DNA of 64,000 bases from an uncultured Caryophanales bacterium (GCA_945873815.1 CAMCEE010000008.1:1-64000), one strand, 5' to 3'. Positions 1-10,814 are shown, numbered from the stretch's first letter. The notes: a model not told the origin generated them from the letters alone. Program-made: numbers and translations.

Positions 1-1210
1 TATCATCCTTCATAATCTTTGTATCGATTACATCAATAATAGAATAATTCTTATATGCTAAGTTTTTGACAACTTCATCATGTCTTTTTTCTTTCTTTAA
101 GTGTTTTAATACAAGTACTGCATTTTCAAGAGAAGAAAGATCACCACTATATTCATTTGTAAAAGTCAATTTATTTCCTTTATCATCATTCAATATTAAT
201 TTATTGCTGACATTAGGGGTACTAGAGTCATTATAATCTTTATTTTTTAAAACTAGATTACTTCCAATCACTACTAGTTTCCAATCGTTAACGTTTTCTT
301 TAACAACGGAGTTTGTAGTATCAATTAACTCTAAAACAAAATTAGAAATATTTTTATTTAAAACATTATCACTAAAGGAAGCTACAATTAATCCGTCAAG
401 ACTTACTTTTGTATTATGAATAATTTGGACTATAATCTTTTCTTCATTCAATACTAGATCATCTATGATATTAATATTCATCTTCTTCTCATATAGATTT
501 GTTTGGAGACAATATAACGATAAACCTTTAATTGAATTAGAGATATTTATGTTAAGTTCTCCTTTTGAATCAATTTGAATTGGTTCCGAATGGTAATAAA
601 ATTGCCCACCACTAATATTCAGATTAATCTTTTTTGTAATAGAGGAAAAAATCGGTTCATCAAAGATTCCTCCACTAATATTTATTGAAGCATTAGAAGC
701 AGAATAAGCATCAACAAAAGAGGCAAAATTAGAAATATACCCTCCTTCGATATTAAGTTTAATATCATTAGAAGTGCTTGATAAAACTATTTTATTATTA
801 AAATCTCTATCCGTTTCATTAACATAATTCCATTTACCAGTTTTATCAATCGAGCCATCCTTTAAAGTAAATGTTCCCTCTAGATTCATTCTTTTAAATG
901 TATCATTCTCTATTTTTTCATTATACGTATAGCCATTTAAATCAAAAATAACATTAATATCATTATTAATGGTAATTTTATCTTTCCATATATCACCATC
1001 TATATCACTTAATAATCTTACTGTTCCACCATTAATTGAAGCCTCTTTTAATGCTAAATAAGGTGAAGAAAAAAACGTGGATACATCATTGATGATAAGT
1101 TCACAATTCTTTTCTTCAGCATATGCTTCTGTATAAGACGGAACACTAAAAAAAGATAGGAGTGAAGTAAATACTATAACACTTGATATACATAATAGTT
1201 CTTTCTTCAT
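1..1210 (-). CDS. Secreted beta-helix-like surface protein, C-terminus cut by window edge
   Basis: This open frame starts at the ATG at 1210 and runs off the left edge without a stop; 403 codons are visible. AGGAGA lies four bases upstream of the ATG. The N-terminus (MKKELLCISSVIVFTSLLSF, then a short polar stretch) is a typical signal peptide. The mature part begins with a segment of the kind seen in exported Bacillota proteins with right-handed beta-helix folds: an LALKEA..NGGTVRLLSDI motif followed by INVIFDLNGYTY. Short beta-rich repeats with LNISGG and INISGG motifs follow, which fit stacked parallel beta-helix coils. The start lies only 26 bases after the stop of the degenerate GGDEF-EAL gene and on the same strand, so it is probably the last visible gene of the surface-protein operon. 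Its ligand or substrate cannot be told from the sequence. The beta-helix reading is inference; secretion is well supported. Confidence 0.75.
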   Translation of the reverse strand, partial: MKKELLCISSVIVFTSLLSFFSVPSYTEAYAEEKNCELIINDVSTFFSSPYLALKEASINGGTVRLLSDIDGDIWKDKITINNDINVIFDLNGYTYNEKIENDTFKRMNLEGTFTLKDGSIDKTGKWNYVNETDRDFNNKIVLSSTSNDIKLNIEGGYISNFASFVDAYSASNASINISGGIFDEPIFSSITKKINLNISGGQFYYHSEPIQIDSKGELNINISNSIKGLSLYCLQTNLYEKKMNINIIDDLVLNEEKIIVQIIHNTKVSLDGLIVASFSDNVLNKNISNFVLELIDTTNSVVKENVNDWKLVVIGSNLVLKNKDYNDSSTPNVSNKLILNDDKGNKLTFTNEYSGDLSSLENAVLVLKHLKKEKRHDEVVKNLAYKNYSIIDVIDTKIMKDD

Positions 1211-1236
1211 ATGTTCTCCTATCTTTTAGAAAATAA

Positions 1237-3432
1237 TTAATTCTTATTGTTTCTAACTTGAGATTGCATTGATTTGATATAATCTTTTTCTTTGTAATCT
1301 TCTCTTGGTGAAATTTGATTTAATCTTGCCAAATCATCAATTAAGATATTTGCTCTTCTTATTGCCAAGTTAGATGATACTTTCATAACAAATGGTGTTT
1401 TCTCATGACGCTTAATATCGGAAGCATCTTTATGAGGGAATTGTCCTGTTGGATAATTATTAGGATTCAATGCTAAGTAAATCTTAATACTCTTACCAAC
1501 GATAGCAATCTTAAAGAAAATTCTTCTCTTATTAATGAAGGTATCGAAATAATTTGTTGTAGCATTAGTAATATCAGAATATGACATAATCTTATTCTTA
1601 ATCATATTATAATACTTTTTGTTATCTGGGCTCAAGTTAACAACTCTTTCATAGAAATTTCTTCTAGCGTAATGTTTTTTCATAAGCTCAGGATATTTAC
1701 GAAGCATTTCTTGTTCCCATTGATCTTGGAATTGTTTCTTATAAATCGCCATTAATTTAGCAATCTTTTCTTCTTCTGCATCGTTATCTGCTGCATCATC
1801 ATCTTCTTCTACATCATCATCCATTTCTTCTTCTTCATCGTCATCTGCCTCTTCAACTTTCTTTGATTTAGGCTTTTCTTTAATTTCTTCTACTGGTTCT
1901 TCTTTTACTTCCTCAACAGTGACTTCATCGATAACGATTGAAGGAATAACTGGTTCATCCTTAACTTCTTCAACATGAACTGGAGTTGGTTCAACTACTG
2001 GAGTTGGAGAAGGAGTTGGAGCAACTTCCTTTACTTCCTCAACTACTTCAGGAGTATCAGAATTAGTCATAAATGTGTTATCAATTACACGCCTATTATC
2101 TTGTAATAATGATTCAAAATTACTTACAGGAATTGCTTGGAATAAATAATTACCTTGCAACAAAACATTCTTGCCACATTTTTTAGCATATTCGACAACC
2201 GAAGGAGTATCAATATTCTTTATGATTGCAGTTTTATTCAATTTTTCAATCATTTCAATAAATGATTTAAGAATAATTTGATCATTATTAGTTCTCAATT
2301 GATTTCTCATAAATGATTCATTAAGTTTATATGCTGTAAATGTTGGATTCAATAATTGTTCATCAGTATATTCTGAACCAAAATTATTACCTTCGATTTC
2401 AATTCCTAATTCTTTGATAGCTTTAATTGATTTATCAATTGCTGTTTGATTGTCAAAATCACCAATTCCGGAAATTAAGAAATGAACATTCTTTATATCG
2501 AATTCGTATTTAGAAATGATTTTTTTCACATTTTCAATGAAGAATGGGTTTAATAAATCAATACCTGCGATGTTAACAGAAATAACAACTGGTAAGATTT
2601 TTCTTTTCACTAAACTATCCAAAAATGAACATACTGTTTCAAATACATATAAATCAATTTGTGTAATAAAACCGATAGTTGTAAATTCTTCTAAGAATTC
2701 CTTAGGGAAATATAGAATTTGACCATTTTCACCAAGCCATCTAACTTTTGCTTCAGCTGCAACTAATTCACCAGTACGGCCTTTAACAATTGGTTGATAA
2801 TATACGCCAAATTCATCGCCAATTAAATTTGGATTATTGAGAATGCGGTTAAAATTGTTTTGCATCTTAAATACGCGTTCATCATAATATACTGCATTAA
2901 TATTCTTTCTTTTTGCATATTTTAATGCATATATAGCTTTTTCAACTTGTTTTTGAGGAGTACCCTCTTCTCCACATACACCATATAGAATTGACAATTT
3001 AATAAAAGTACGATTCAATTCCATAATTCTATTCTTAAGATTTTCCATTTTTGAAAGAATGAATGAAGAATCAGTACTTGGAATTGCAATGAGGAAATTA
3101 TTTGATCTAAAATAGCCAATAATGCAAACTCCTAATTCTTCTTTACTTGCTTTAACAATATTTTTAGCAAGTATTTCAACTTCATTTGAATCACATTGAT
3201 TAGAAGAGCCATCCCCAAATGATATTTCAAGGGCAACAACACTATGTCTAACTTGAGATTTTCCTAATGCCCATATAAAGCCTTTATATGTGTAACAATT
3301 TACATTATCATCATAATATTGAGTTTCTTCTAATTGTCTAATTGAATCTTTTTTTAGAATAATTATGAATATTACAGCGAGAACAGCAATAACTAAAATT
3401 GCTATTAATAATAGTATTTCATTTAGTGTCAT
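1237..3432 (-). CDS. Membrane-anchored degenerate GGDEF-EAL protein with extra C-terminal domain
   Basis: The 731-residue product starts with one transmembrane helix (about residues 5-27). Residues 45-185 look like a GGDEF fold, but the signature is replaced by RSNNF. Residues 195-445 look like an EAL domain (YYQPIV, then AEAKVRW where AEALLRW is usual; SVNIAG; LLQGNYLFQAIP). Several metal and catalytic positions are lost: the usual DDFG is NNFG, the acidic residue of the ITE motif is gone, and AEGVET is KNIDTP. Cyclic-di-GMP synthesis or breakdown is therefore unlikely; a binding or scaffolding role is inferred. A Pro/Glu-rich, strongly acidic linker (about 450-560) leads to a C-terminal domain of about 160 residues containing FFKIAIVGKSIKIYLALNP, a type I have seen in other Bacillota proteins but cannot name. 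GAGG precedes the ATG by nine bases and lies in the last codons of the upstream gene; the gap is five bases, so translation is probably coupled. Confidence 0.85.
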   Translation of the reverse strand: MTLNEILLLIAILVIAVLAVIFIIILKKDSIRQLEETQYYDDNVNCYTYKGFIWALGKSQVRHSVVALEISFGDGSSNQCDSNEVEILAKNIVKASKEELGVCIIGYFRSNNFLIAIPSTDSSFILSKMENLKNRIMELNRTFIKLSILYGVCGEEGTPQKQVEKAIYALKYAKRKNINAVYYDERVFKMQNNFNRILNNPNLIGDEFGVYYQPIVKGRTGELVAAEAKVRWLGENGQILYFPKEFLEEFTTIGFITQIDLYVFETVCSFLDSLVKRKILPVVISVNIAGIDLLNPFFIENVKKIISKYEFDIKNVHFLISGIGDFDNQTAIDKSIKAIKELGIEIEGNNFGSEYTDEQLLNPTFTAYKLNESFMRNQLRTNNDQIILKSFIEMIEKLNKTAIIKNIDTPSVVEYAKKCGKNVLLQGNYLFQAIPVSNFESLLQDNRRVIDNTFMTNSDTPEVVEEVKEVAPTPSPTPVVEPTPVHVEEVKDEPVIPSIVIDEVTVEEVKEEPVEEIKEKPKSKKVEEADDDEEEEMDDDVEEDDDAADNDAEEEKIAKLMAIYKKQFQDQWEQEMLRKYPELMKKHYARRNFYERVVNLSPDNKKYYNMIKNKIMSYSDITNATTNYFDTFINKRRIFFKIAIVGKSIKIYLALNPNNYPTGQFPHKDASDIKRHEKTPFVMKVSSNLAIRRANILIDDLARLNQISPREDYKEKDYIKSMQSQVRNNKN

Positions 3433-3437
3433 ATTGC

Positions 3438-6400
3438 TTATCCTCTCTTTCTCTTATATGTTTTAGCAACAACGAATGTTACTATAACAGCAATTAATGA
3501 TAGTGCAGATACAGCTGAATAAATTGCGATTAATGTAACTCTTGGAACATCAAAGATTGTTGATTGTCCACTACCACGGAATACCATCAAAGTGATTTGT
3601 TTTGCAAGTTCACCTTCTGAATAGACGTCAACTGTTACTCTATTACTACCCTTTTTAAGATTCTTTGCATTTTCACTGACGATATATTCGGTAGAATCAT
3701 TATCTGTTTCAAATGAAATATCTAATGAAGAAACAGAACCATCCACTTGATATGAATACACATCTACATCATTTGAATAATCATTTGCGAATTCACTGAT
3801 TTGAGAGATATTTGCAGAACTCAATTTAACTCTTTCTCTTTCTACATCAATAATGTAAATTGCTTTATTAATACCTAATGAAGATGTTGCAATAATAACA
3901 ACTGTATTATTACCAAATTTCAATCCATCATTTCCGATCACTTCGTATTTTGGTAAAGTTTCATCTGCTGAAATATCGAATGAAATATCGATATCAAGTT
4001 TCGTAACATTACTTTGAACGGTAATGCTATACTCAAATACGTCACTCTTGAAGTTGAGTGCAAATCCAGGAACTTGACCAATTGTAATACCACCAACATT
4101 AATATTATCTGTATTTCTAGTTTTTCTAGTAATATAAACCGTATAAAGAGTTGGTACTAAATCAGAATCATCTGGAATTGCATAAATACGAACTACGTTT
4201 TTATTAACACCAACCGATAATTTCTTTCCACCATCATAGAATATTCTAGCTGTGATAGTTGGATCGTATGTTTCTGCAGTAACATTAACTGAAGTAACTT
4301 CATAATTTACAACAACATAATATTCAAAGACGTTTTCATTGAATTGAATTTCTTGTCCATTTACATCTTGTAAAATATATCCATCAACATCGATATTACT
4401 TAATACTGGTTTATTTGATTGTCTTGTAATATTCAAAGTATAAATATCAAAATCACCATTTTGAGCAAATACAGTAATTGTAATAACGTTTACACCCTCA
4501 TTTAATGGAATTTGTGAACCATCTTTTTTTAAGTTATCGCCATTTGCAATAATACTATAACTTGACTCTTTACTTACAGGAGATACATTAATATCAATTG
4601 TTTTAACGCTATATGGTTTCTTAATATTATATGTAAACAATGTTGACTCAAAGTTATCAATTATTTCACCATTAATCTTAATATAACTAAGATGAGTTGT
4701 ATCATCTGCTAACTCTCTTGTAAATATGAATTCATACATTTTTCCTTGAATTCCTGATTGAGAAATCGCATAAACTGTGAAACCAACAGGGTCATTATTT
4801 GTAAATACAAATGTTTTTGTTTTTGTAGAAGTAGATGAATTATTTTCCTTGAAGAATACATTAGCATTTGATGTTACTGATACTGTAAACGATGTTATAA
4901 AATAAGGTAAAATATTATTCTTATACTCTAATGTTTCAACATCAAAATCAGTAGAAGAGAAATAAGTAACACCATCAGATCCAACAACTTCAATATTTGT
5001 TATTTCATTATCATTACTTAAATCAACGTTTTCTCTAGATACACTAATTCTATAATCATTAGTTACACCATTTTCAGCTGTGACTGTTATAGTTAAAAAG
5101 ATAACGTTACCACTAGCTAATTGACCACTAAATTTTGAAAGAGAAACTAAACCATAATCGCCAGAAAGAGTAGCTTTTGGACTATCTAATTGAGCATTAA
5201 TTCTAATTGAATTAGTTGTATCTTTTAAAACTAATACATAGTTGTTTAAGAATGAACTAAAGTTATTAATCAAATTTACTCCATCCTCAATAACTTCCAA
5301 TTCACGTAAATAATTATTTGTATCAACAGCTTCACGAATGATTTGAATTGTGTACGATGTACCTTTATCAAAGACTTCACTAGTAACATAAACAGTAATA
5401 GTATTATTACCTACATTTAAAGGTTTTGTACCTTCGCCAGTAATAGTACCGTATTGACCATCATAATCTACTTCAATCTCAACAAATTGTGTTTTATAAG
5501 GAACAGTAATTGCAGGATATGATGTAGTAGCAGAATTAAAGGTAAATTCATTACCTGAACCGAGGCCATTTATTCTAATATCTATAATAGTGTTCTTTCT
5601 TTCACCACAATAAATTGTTAACTTATAATTTTGGACAGCCCCATTTTCAGCATTAACAACGATTGTTTGTTCGTTTCTTCCACTTTGAATAGCCTTATAT
5701 CCTACACCTGAAGTAATAGTTGAGGTTGCCTCTTCAGTAGTAGCTCCAATTGTTACTCCTGGGGTACCATGTTGTACATAAACAGTATAATTATAAGTTT
5801 TAGATGAGAAACCATCTATTGGAGTACCATCTATAGTTATTTGAGATAAATAAACGTTGGATCCTGCAGCTTTTCTTTCAACATTAATTATATAAACAAC
5901 ACCCTTTTCACCAACTTCACTAGTTGCATAAACTTTAATTTGGTTAGTACCAATTTTTAAGTTTTCTGCACCTTCAATACTTACAGTACTATATACACTA
6001 GTCTTTGATACAAATAAAGTCAAAGAAGTAATAGTATAAGGAACTGTAAAAGTTGTATAATTCGTCGTTGCTTTATTGAATAAGAATGAATCTTCATCAA
6101 TATCTTCAATCGTAATATCATCAATACCATTTTCTGTATCACCAGTTAAAATGATTAATTTATAAGTTTTAATTGTTGCCGAGTCTTCAGCTAATACAGT
6201 AATATTAACTTCTTTTCTAACACTACTTATTGCAACAGACCAACTACCACCAGAAATAGAAACCGTAGATTTACTATCACTTGGAGTTGCAGCAACTGTT
6301 ATTCCCGTAGTACCGCGAGGTTTATAAACAGTATATTCTTCATCTTCACTATTGAATCCACTAATTGCAGTTCCATCAACTGTAATTGAACTTAATGTCG

Positions 6401-9400
6401 CATCAGTAGAAGCATTTTCTCTAGTAATTCTAATCTCATATCTATGAGTTTCATCACTCCCATCTGGTAATGCTACATAACAATAGAAAGTTCTTGTAGT
6501 GCCTGCAGCAATAGGATATGTTCCATGTCCGAACACAACATTATTTGAGCCAGTAGGCTTAGAAACAGAAATTGTTACACCAGTGACAGAAAATGGAATA
6601 GTGATTTCCACTGGAGCAAGATTGCTCTCATTAAATGTATAATAATTTACTCCGTTCGAACCAACTACTTGAATATCACTAATCTTTGGTGGGTCAGATT
6701 CAGTACTTGTTTCACGTTTAATTTTGATTGTATATGAAGTTCCAGCTTCTCCAACTTCATTTTCAATATATACTGTAATTGTTTTTACATTGCCAGAAGG
6801 AAGAGTTACCGTTGCACTTGAAGTACCAGTTGAACTAATCTCTCCAAATGATTCAGTGCCCTTAATTAATCCATATCTGGAATCAGTTGTAATAGAAACA
6901 GTTACATTAGATATAACGTATGGAACAACATATTCTCCTGTTGAAGGATATACTAGTTGTGAAGAGTTAAATGTAAAGCCATCAATTCCGCTAATCGATA
7001 TTGAGGTAATTGAGTTTTTTGTTTCTCCACGATATACAAAGAATTTGTATGATCTAAGTGAGCCACTTTCTGATCTTACCGAAATAGACATTTCGTTCTT
7101 ACCAATTGAAATAGCTATTCCATCACCTGAGTGACCTGAAATCACTGCTCTACTAGAATCACTAGCTAAAGTAGCTGCTATGTCTATAGAATCTGTATCA
7201 CGATCAACATATATTGACTCAGAATAAACGAGTGCCGTTGTACCAGAGAATTTAGACATATCTAAGGATTTAGTTCCAACTGTAATCGCAGATAGAGTAT
7301 TTCCAGTTTGAGGACTTTCTCTATTGATCACAATTGTATATTCTTTTCCTTTTTCTTTTGATTCACTAGTTGCATAAATCTTAAATGTTTTAGAACCACC
7401 TTGCAATAAAGCTTCTGGACCCGAAGGTACATTTACAACTGCGTGTTCATTTGCAGTAACAACATTGAATACTACATCTGAAACTTTGTAAGGCACGTTA
7501 ATATTATAGGTTGTAGTTATAGAATTAAATGTGAATGGGAATACATATGAAGAATCAATTGAAGTAGATAAAGTAATTGAAGTTATATCATTATTCCTAT
7601 CACCTTTAACAACATCGAAATAATAGGTTCTAATCGTACCACTTTGTGCTTGCACTTGAACAGATAATGTATTTGGTCCCATAACCAATGCTTCAGATGT
7701 TCCAGTACCAGACAAAATAGTTGCAGTTTGAGAATCAGCAGCTAATGTAGCCGCAATATTTACTGTAGAAACAGTACGATCAACATAAACCTTAGTCGTT
7801 GAAGTATAATTATTTCCATTTGCAGTAAACGAAGTTAATTCCTGACTACCAACTGTAATCTTATCAATATTACAATTTGTTGATGGAGCATTCTTAGTGA
7901 TTGTAAATGTATATTCTTTTCCTTTAACTCCGGATTGACTAGTAGCATAAATAACTACTGTATTTGTTCCAACAGATAATGTTTTATCTCCTGCACCAGT
8001 AATAGTTGAGTAATTTGAATTCTTAGTAACTTCAAAATAAATTCCTACAACACTATTTCCAACTGTTAATGAATAACTTTGTGTATTCTCATTGAATACA
8101 ATAGTATTACTATCAGTACCAACAATTGGATTTCCACCTTGTTTGTCCAATACTCTAATATTTGTAATCTTATTGTCTGTATCTTTTCCTTGTTGAATAT
8201 TAACTTGAATTTCTTTATAAGCAGTGCTTTGAGCAGTAGCTCTTACTCTAATATCAGTTGTAGGAATATTATATTCTTTAGAATCAGTTGCTACTGTATC
8301 AAATGTAATTACAGTAGTCGATGCATAATCAGTAACCTTAATTACTGCTTTACCAGCACTTGAAGGTAATTCATAATTAAAAACTGTTGATGTAGAAGAT
8401 GATGTCTTTGAATACTCTATTCCATCATTCTTACCAGTAACTGTAATAGTAAATTCAGTAGCATTATTTGGTTTATTTCTCGTAACATTTACAGTATATG
8501 TTTCAACGATACCAGAAGCACTTGTTACTTTAACTGTAACTGTACCAGTTTGTTCGTCATATCCAGAGAAAGTGAATGTCTTATTTGCAGAATAAGTAAC
8601 TGTAGCATCTTCATGAACCACTGCATTTACAGTAAAAGATGTAACAGTAAAATCTAATTTAGATGCAGCAGTATATGTATTACCACTCTTATTAAGAGTG
8701 ATTGCTTGGCCATCATTTGTAGTTGCAGTAATTGTTGCGCTTGCATCATCAGATAATTTGGAAACATGGAATGTATATGTTTTAGTAGAATTATCTTGAG
8801 CGGTAACAGTAATTGTAATATCTGAATTCAAATTAGTAACGTCAATTGTTCCTCCAGAAGCAACCGTAGTACCATTTACTTTTATGACCGCATTCGTATC
8901 TCCAATTATTGGACTAAATGTTAATTTACTCGTCGATTCAGAAATCTTAATAGTATATTCTGTCGTTGTTCCACTAAACGTTGCAGCTGCTGTACCACCT
9001 GCGTTAAATAATTTTGGATTAATTGCCGACCCAGTTTGAGTAATAGTCAATCCACTTAATGAATTTACATTAGATTTCGCCCTTGTAATATTTAACGTGT
9101 ATGTTTTCGTTGATCCATCTTGTGCTTCAACTACAATAGTTGCAGTCTTACTAGATCCAGTTACACCTAATGGAACAGAATAAATTCCTGAAGATGCTGT
9201 AATAGTATTACCATCAACAACAAAGGATTTAATCTTAGCTGTAGAATCATTTAATGTAACCTTAACATCTGCAGTAGCTTTCGTTGAATCCGTTGTTGTA
9301 GTCGTATATGTTGTCCCACTAGATGAAACAGCATTACCATCTACGGTAAGAGTCTTAATACTGTTATCAGAAGAACTTGCAACAAGAGGTACAGTTCCAG

Positions 9401-10742
9401 CAGCTTTTTCCACATTTATTTGACCTTTATCTGAAGTGTAGTCAGTACCATATTCGTATGTAAATGTAATATATAAAGTTTTAAATACTACATTCCCTTC
9501 TAATGTTGAAGGAATATCAAATGTCAATGTACCAATTTTACCATTTTTTATACCTAATTCATTAAATTCATCTGAAGAAATACCAATTGTGCTTAGATTG
9601 TTATTTATGTCATTCGTTTGTATACCTGAATCAATATTAGTATAATACATGTGCTCTGCTTCTTCATATTCACTTTCGTAAATTATTTCAGAATATGTAT
9701 ATTTCGGGTCTAAAAGATTTTCATTATCATTTGTCATTTCAAATGTATGTGTATATTCTACATTTGAGGTTTGGAAGTTTAAGTAAAAATAAAAATTAAC
9801 AGAACGGATAACATTAGATGTATTTTTAGAATAAAGATAAAAATCTACACTCCCTGTTGTTCCTTTTGCAAAAGTAGATGGAGCATCAATATACAAAGCA
9901 AATAATTCACTATCACCTAAATCGCTAGGATCAAACTCGCCACTTCCTGTTCCACCACTTGCTGAACTAGATGACGAATTACTAGATTCAGAGCTAGATG
10001 TGTTTCCACCACCGGAAGTACTACTGGAACTAGATGTTGTTCCACTTGAGCCTCCGCCAGTTGATCCGCTGCTAGACACTGATACAGTTCCAGAAGCTTT
10101 TTCCACATTTATATGACCTTTATCTGAAGTGTAGTCAGTACCATATTCGTACGTAAATGTAATATATAAAGTTTTAAATACTACATTCCCTTCTAATGTT
10201 GAAGGAATATCAAATGTCAATGTACCAATTTTACCATTTTTTATACCTAATTCATTAAATTCATCTGAAGAAATACCAATTGTGCTTAGATTGTTATTTA
10301 TGTCATTCGTTTGTATACCTGAATCAATATTAGTATAATACATGTGCTCTGCTTCTTCATATTCACTTTCGTAAATTATTTCAGAATATGTATATTTCGG
10401 GTCTAAAAGATTTTCATTATCATTTGTCATTTCAAATGTATGTGTATATTCTACATTTGAGGTTTGGAAGTTTAAGTAAAAATAAAAATTAACAGAACGG
10501 ATAACATTAGATGTATTTTTAGAATAAAGATAAAAATCTACACTCCCCCTTGTTCCTTTTGCAAAAGAAGAAGGAGCATCAATATACAAAGCAAATAATT
10601 CACTACTATTCAACGTCGGAGGAGTGACTTCGCGACGAATATCATCTCGTTTTCCCGATAAGTTTTGACCTACTCCAATTCCTACTCCAACTAATGCCAA
10701 TATTGCTAAAAGTGAAGTTATAAACTTTCCAAATTTTTTCAT
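3438..10742 (-). CDS. Membrane-anchored protein with two cohesin-like domains and about 20 cadherin-like repeats
   Basis: The product has 2,434 residues if translation starts at the ATG at 10742, which has GGGGGTAGG just upstream; an in-frame ATG five codons earlier (10757) is the alternative. Order: signal peptide (KKFGKFITSLLAILALVGVG), two nearly identical beta-rich domains (about 46-220 and 278-451) joined by a Ser/Thr/Gly linker, about 20 beta-sandwich repeats of 80-110 residues ending in a Y.I.I.R-type strand, then a transmembrane helix (about 2395-2420) and a KTYKRKRG tail. The N-terminal domains read like cohesins: an opening strand LFALYIDAP, the pattern VDFYLYSKNTSNVIRSVNFYF, and a late IGTLTFDIPSTLEG strand. 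The repeats fit the cadherin-like beta sandwich family (PF12733). No LPXTG signal is present, so anchoring is by the C-terminal helix. The role is inferred to be a cell-surface scaffold that binds the dockerin protein encoded upstream. The cohesin call rests on pattern and context only. Confidence 0.85.
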   Translation of the reverse strand: MKKFGKFITSLLAILALVGVGIGVGQNLSGKRDDIRREVTPPTLNSSELFALYIDAPSSFAKGTRGSVDFYLYSKNTSNVIRSVNFYFYLNFQTSNVEYTHTFEMTNDNENLLDPKYTYSEIIYESEYEEAEHMYYTNIDSGIQTNDINNNLSTIGISSDEFNELGIKNGKIGTLTFDIPSTLEGNVVFKTLYITFTYEYGTDYTSDKGHINVEKASGTVSVSSSGSTGGGSSGTTSSSSSTSGGGNTSSSESSNSSSSSASGGTGSGEFDPSDLGDSELFALYIDAPSTFAKGTTGSVDFYLYSKNTSNVIRSVNFYFYLNFQTSNVEYTHTFEMTNDNENLLDPKYTYSEIIYESEYEEAEHMYYTNIDSGIQTNDINNNLSTIGISSDEFNELGIKNGKIGTLTFDIPSTLEGNVVFKTLYITFTYEYGTDYTSDKGQINVEKAAGTVPLVASSSDNSIKTLTVDGNAVSSSGTTYTTTTTDSTKATADVKVTLNDSTAKIKSFVVDGNTITASSGIYSVPLGVTGSSKTATIVVEAQDGSTKTYTLNITRAKSNVNSLSGLTITQTGSAINPKLFNAGGTAAATFSGTTTEYTIKISESTSKLTFSPIIGDTNAVIKVNGTTVASGGTIDVTNLNSDITITVTAQDNSTKTYTFHVSKLSDDASATITATTNDGQAITLNKSGNTYTAASKLDFTVTSFTVNAVVHEDATVTYSANKTFTFSGYDEQTGTVTVKVTSASGIVETYTVNVTRNKPNNATEFTITVTGKNDGIEYSKTSSSTSTVFNYELPSSAGKAVIKVTDYASTTVITFDTVATDSKEYNIPTTDIRVRATAQSTAYKEIQVNIQQGKDTDNKITNIRVLDKQGGNPIVGTDSNTIVFNENTQSYSLTVGNSVVGIYFEVTKNSNYSTITGAGDKTLSVGTNTVVIYATSQSGVKGKEYTFTITKNAPSTNCNIDKITVGSQELTSFTANGNNYTSTTKVYVDRTVSTVNIAATLAADSQTATILSGTGTSEALVMGPNTLSVQVQAQSGTIRTYYFDVVKGDRNNDITSITLSTSIDSSYVFPFTFNSITTTYNINVPYKVSDVVFNVVTANEHAVVNVPSGPEALLQGGSKTFKIYATSESKEKGKEYTIVINRESPQTGNTLSAITVGTKSLDMSKFSGTTALVYSESIYVDRDTDSIDIAATLASDSSRAVISGHSGDGIAISIGKNEMSISVRSESGSLRSYKFFVYRGETKNSITSISISGIDGFTFNSSQLVYPSTGEYVVPYVISNVTVSITTDSRYGLIKGTESFGEISSTGTSSATVTLPSGNVKTITVYIENEVGEAGTSYTIKIKRETSTESDPPKISDIQVVGSNGVNYYTFNESNLAPVEITIPFSVTGVTISVSKPTGSNNVVFGHGTYPIAAGTTRTFYCYVALPDGSDETHRYEIRITRENASTDATLSSITVDGTAISGFNSEDEEYTVYKPRGTTGITVAATPSDSKSTVSISGGSWSVAISSVRKEVNITVLAEDSATIKTYKLIILTGDTENGIDDITIEDIDEDSFLFNKATTNYTTFTVPYTITSLTLFVSKTSVYSTVSIEGAENLKIGTNQIKVYATSEVGEKGVVYIINVERKAAGSNVYLSQITIDGTPIDGFSSKTYNYTVYVQHGTPGVTIGATTEEATSTITSGVGYKAIQSGRNEQTIVVNAENGAVQNYKLTIYCGERKNTIIDIRINGLGSGNEFTFNSATTSYPAITVPYKTQFVEIEVDYDGQYGTITGEGTKPLNVGNNTITVYVTSEVFDKGTSYTIQIIREAVDTNNYLRELEVIEDGVNLINNFSSFLNNYVLVLKDTTNSIRINAQLDSPKATLSGDYGLVSLSKFSGQLASGNVIFLTITVTAENGVTNDYRISVSRENVDLSNDNEITNIEVVGSDGVTYFSSTDFDVETLEYKNNILPYFITSFTVSVTSNANVFFKENNSSTSTKTKTFVFTNNDPVGFTVYAISQSGIQGKMYEFIFTRELADDTTHLSYIKINGEIIDNFESTLFTYNIKKPYSVKTIDINVSPVSKESSYSIIANGDNLKKDGSQIPLNEGVNVITITVFAQNGDFDIYTLNITRQSNKPVLSNIDVDGYILQDVNGQEIQFNENVFEYYVVVNYEVTSVNVTAETYDPTITARIFYDGGKKLSVGVNKNVVRIYAIPDDSDLVPTLYTVYITRKTRNTDNINVGGITIGQVPGFALNFKSDVFEYSITVQSNVTKLDIDISFDISADETLPKYEVIGNDGLKFGNNTVVIIATSSLGINKAIYIIDVERERVKLSSANISQISEFANDYSNDVDVYSYQVDGSVSSLDISFETDNDSTEYIVSENAKNLKKGSNRVTVDVYSEGELAKQITLMVFRGSGQSTIFDVPRVTLIAIYSAVSALSLIAVIVTFVVAKTYKRKRG
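9391..9912 (-). repeat. Second copy of duplicated cohesin-like cassette
   Basis: This 522-bp segment encodes the second cohesin-like domain. It aligns without gaps to 10084-10605, offset by 693 bp. I count about seven mismatches, or close to 99 percent identity. Changes at the protein level include KGTTGS versus KGTRGS, STFAKG versus SSFAKG and VEKAAGT versus VEKASGT. Confidence 0.95.
10084..10605 (-). repeat. First copy of duplicated cohesin-like cassette
   Basis: This is the N-terminal copy of the 522-bp unit also found at 9391-9912. The bases between the copies encode a low-complexity Ser/Thr/Gly linker. Such high identity within an otherwise diverged repeat protein points to recent duplication or ongoing gene conversion. 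Confidence 0.95.
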
Positions 10743-10814
10743 ATTTCCTACCCCCATAGATAATATTTCTGAATTTATACTTAAAAAATATTAGTTTTAA
10801 ACTATTATTTTTTC

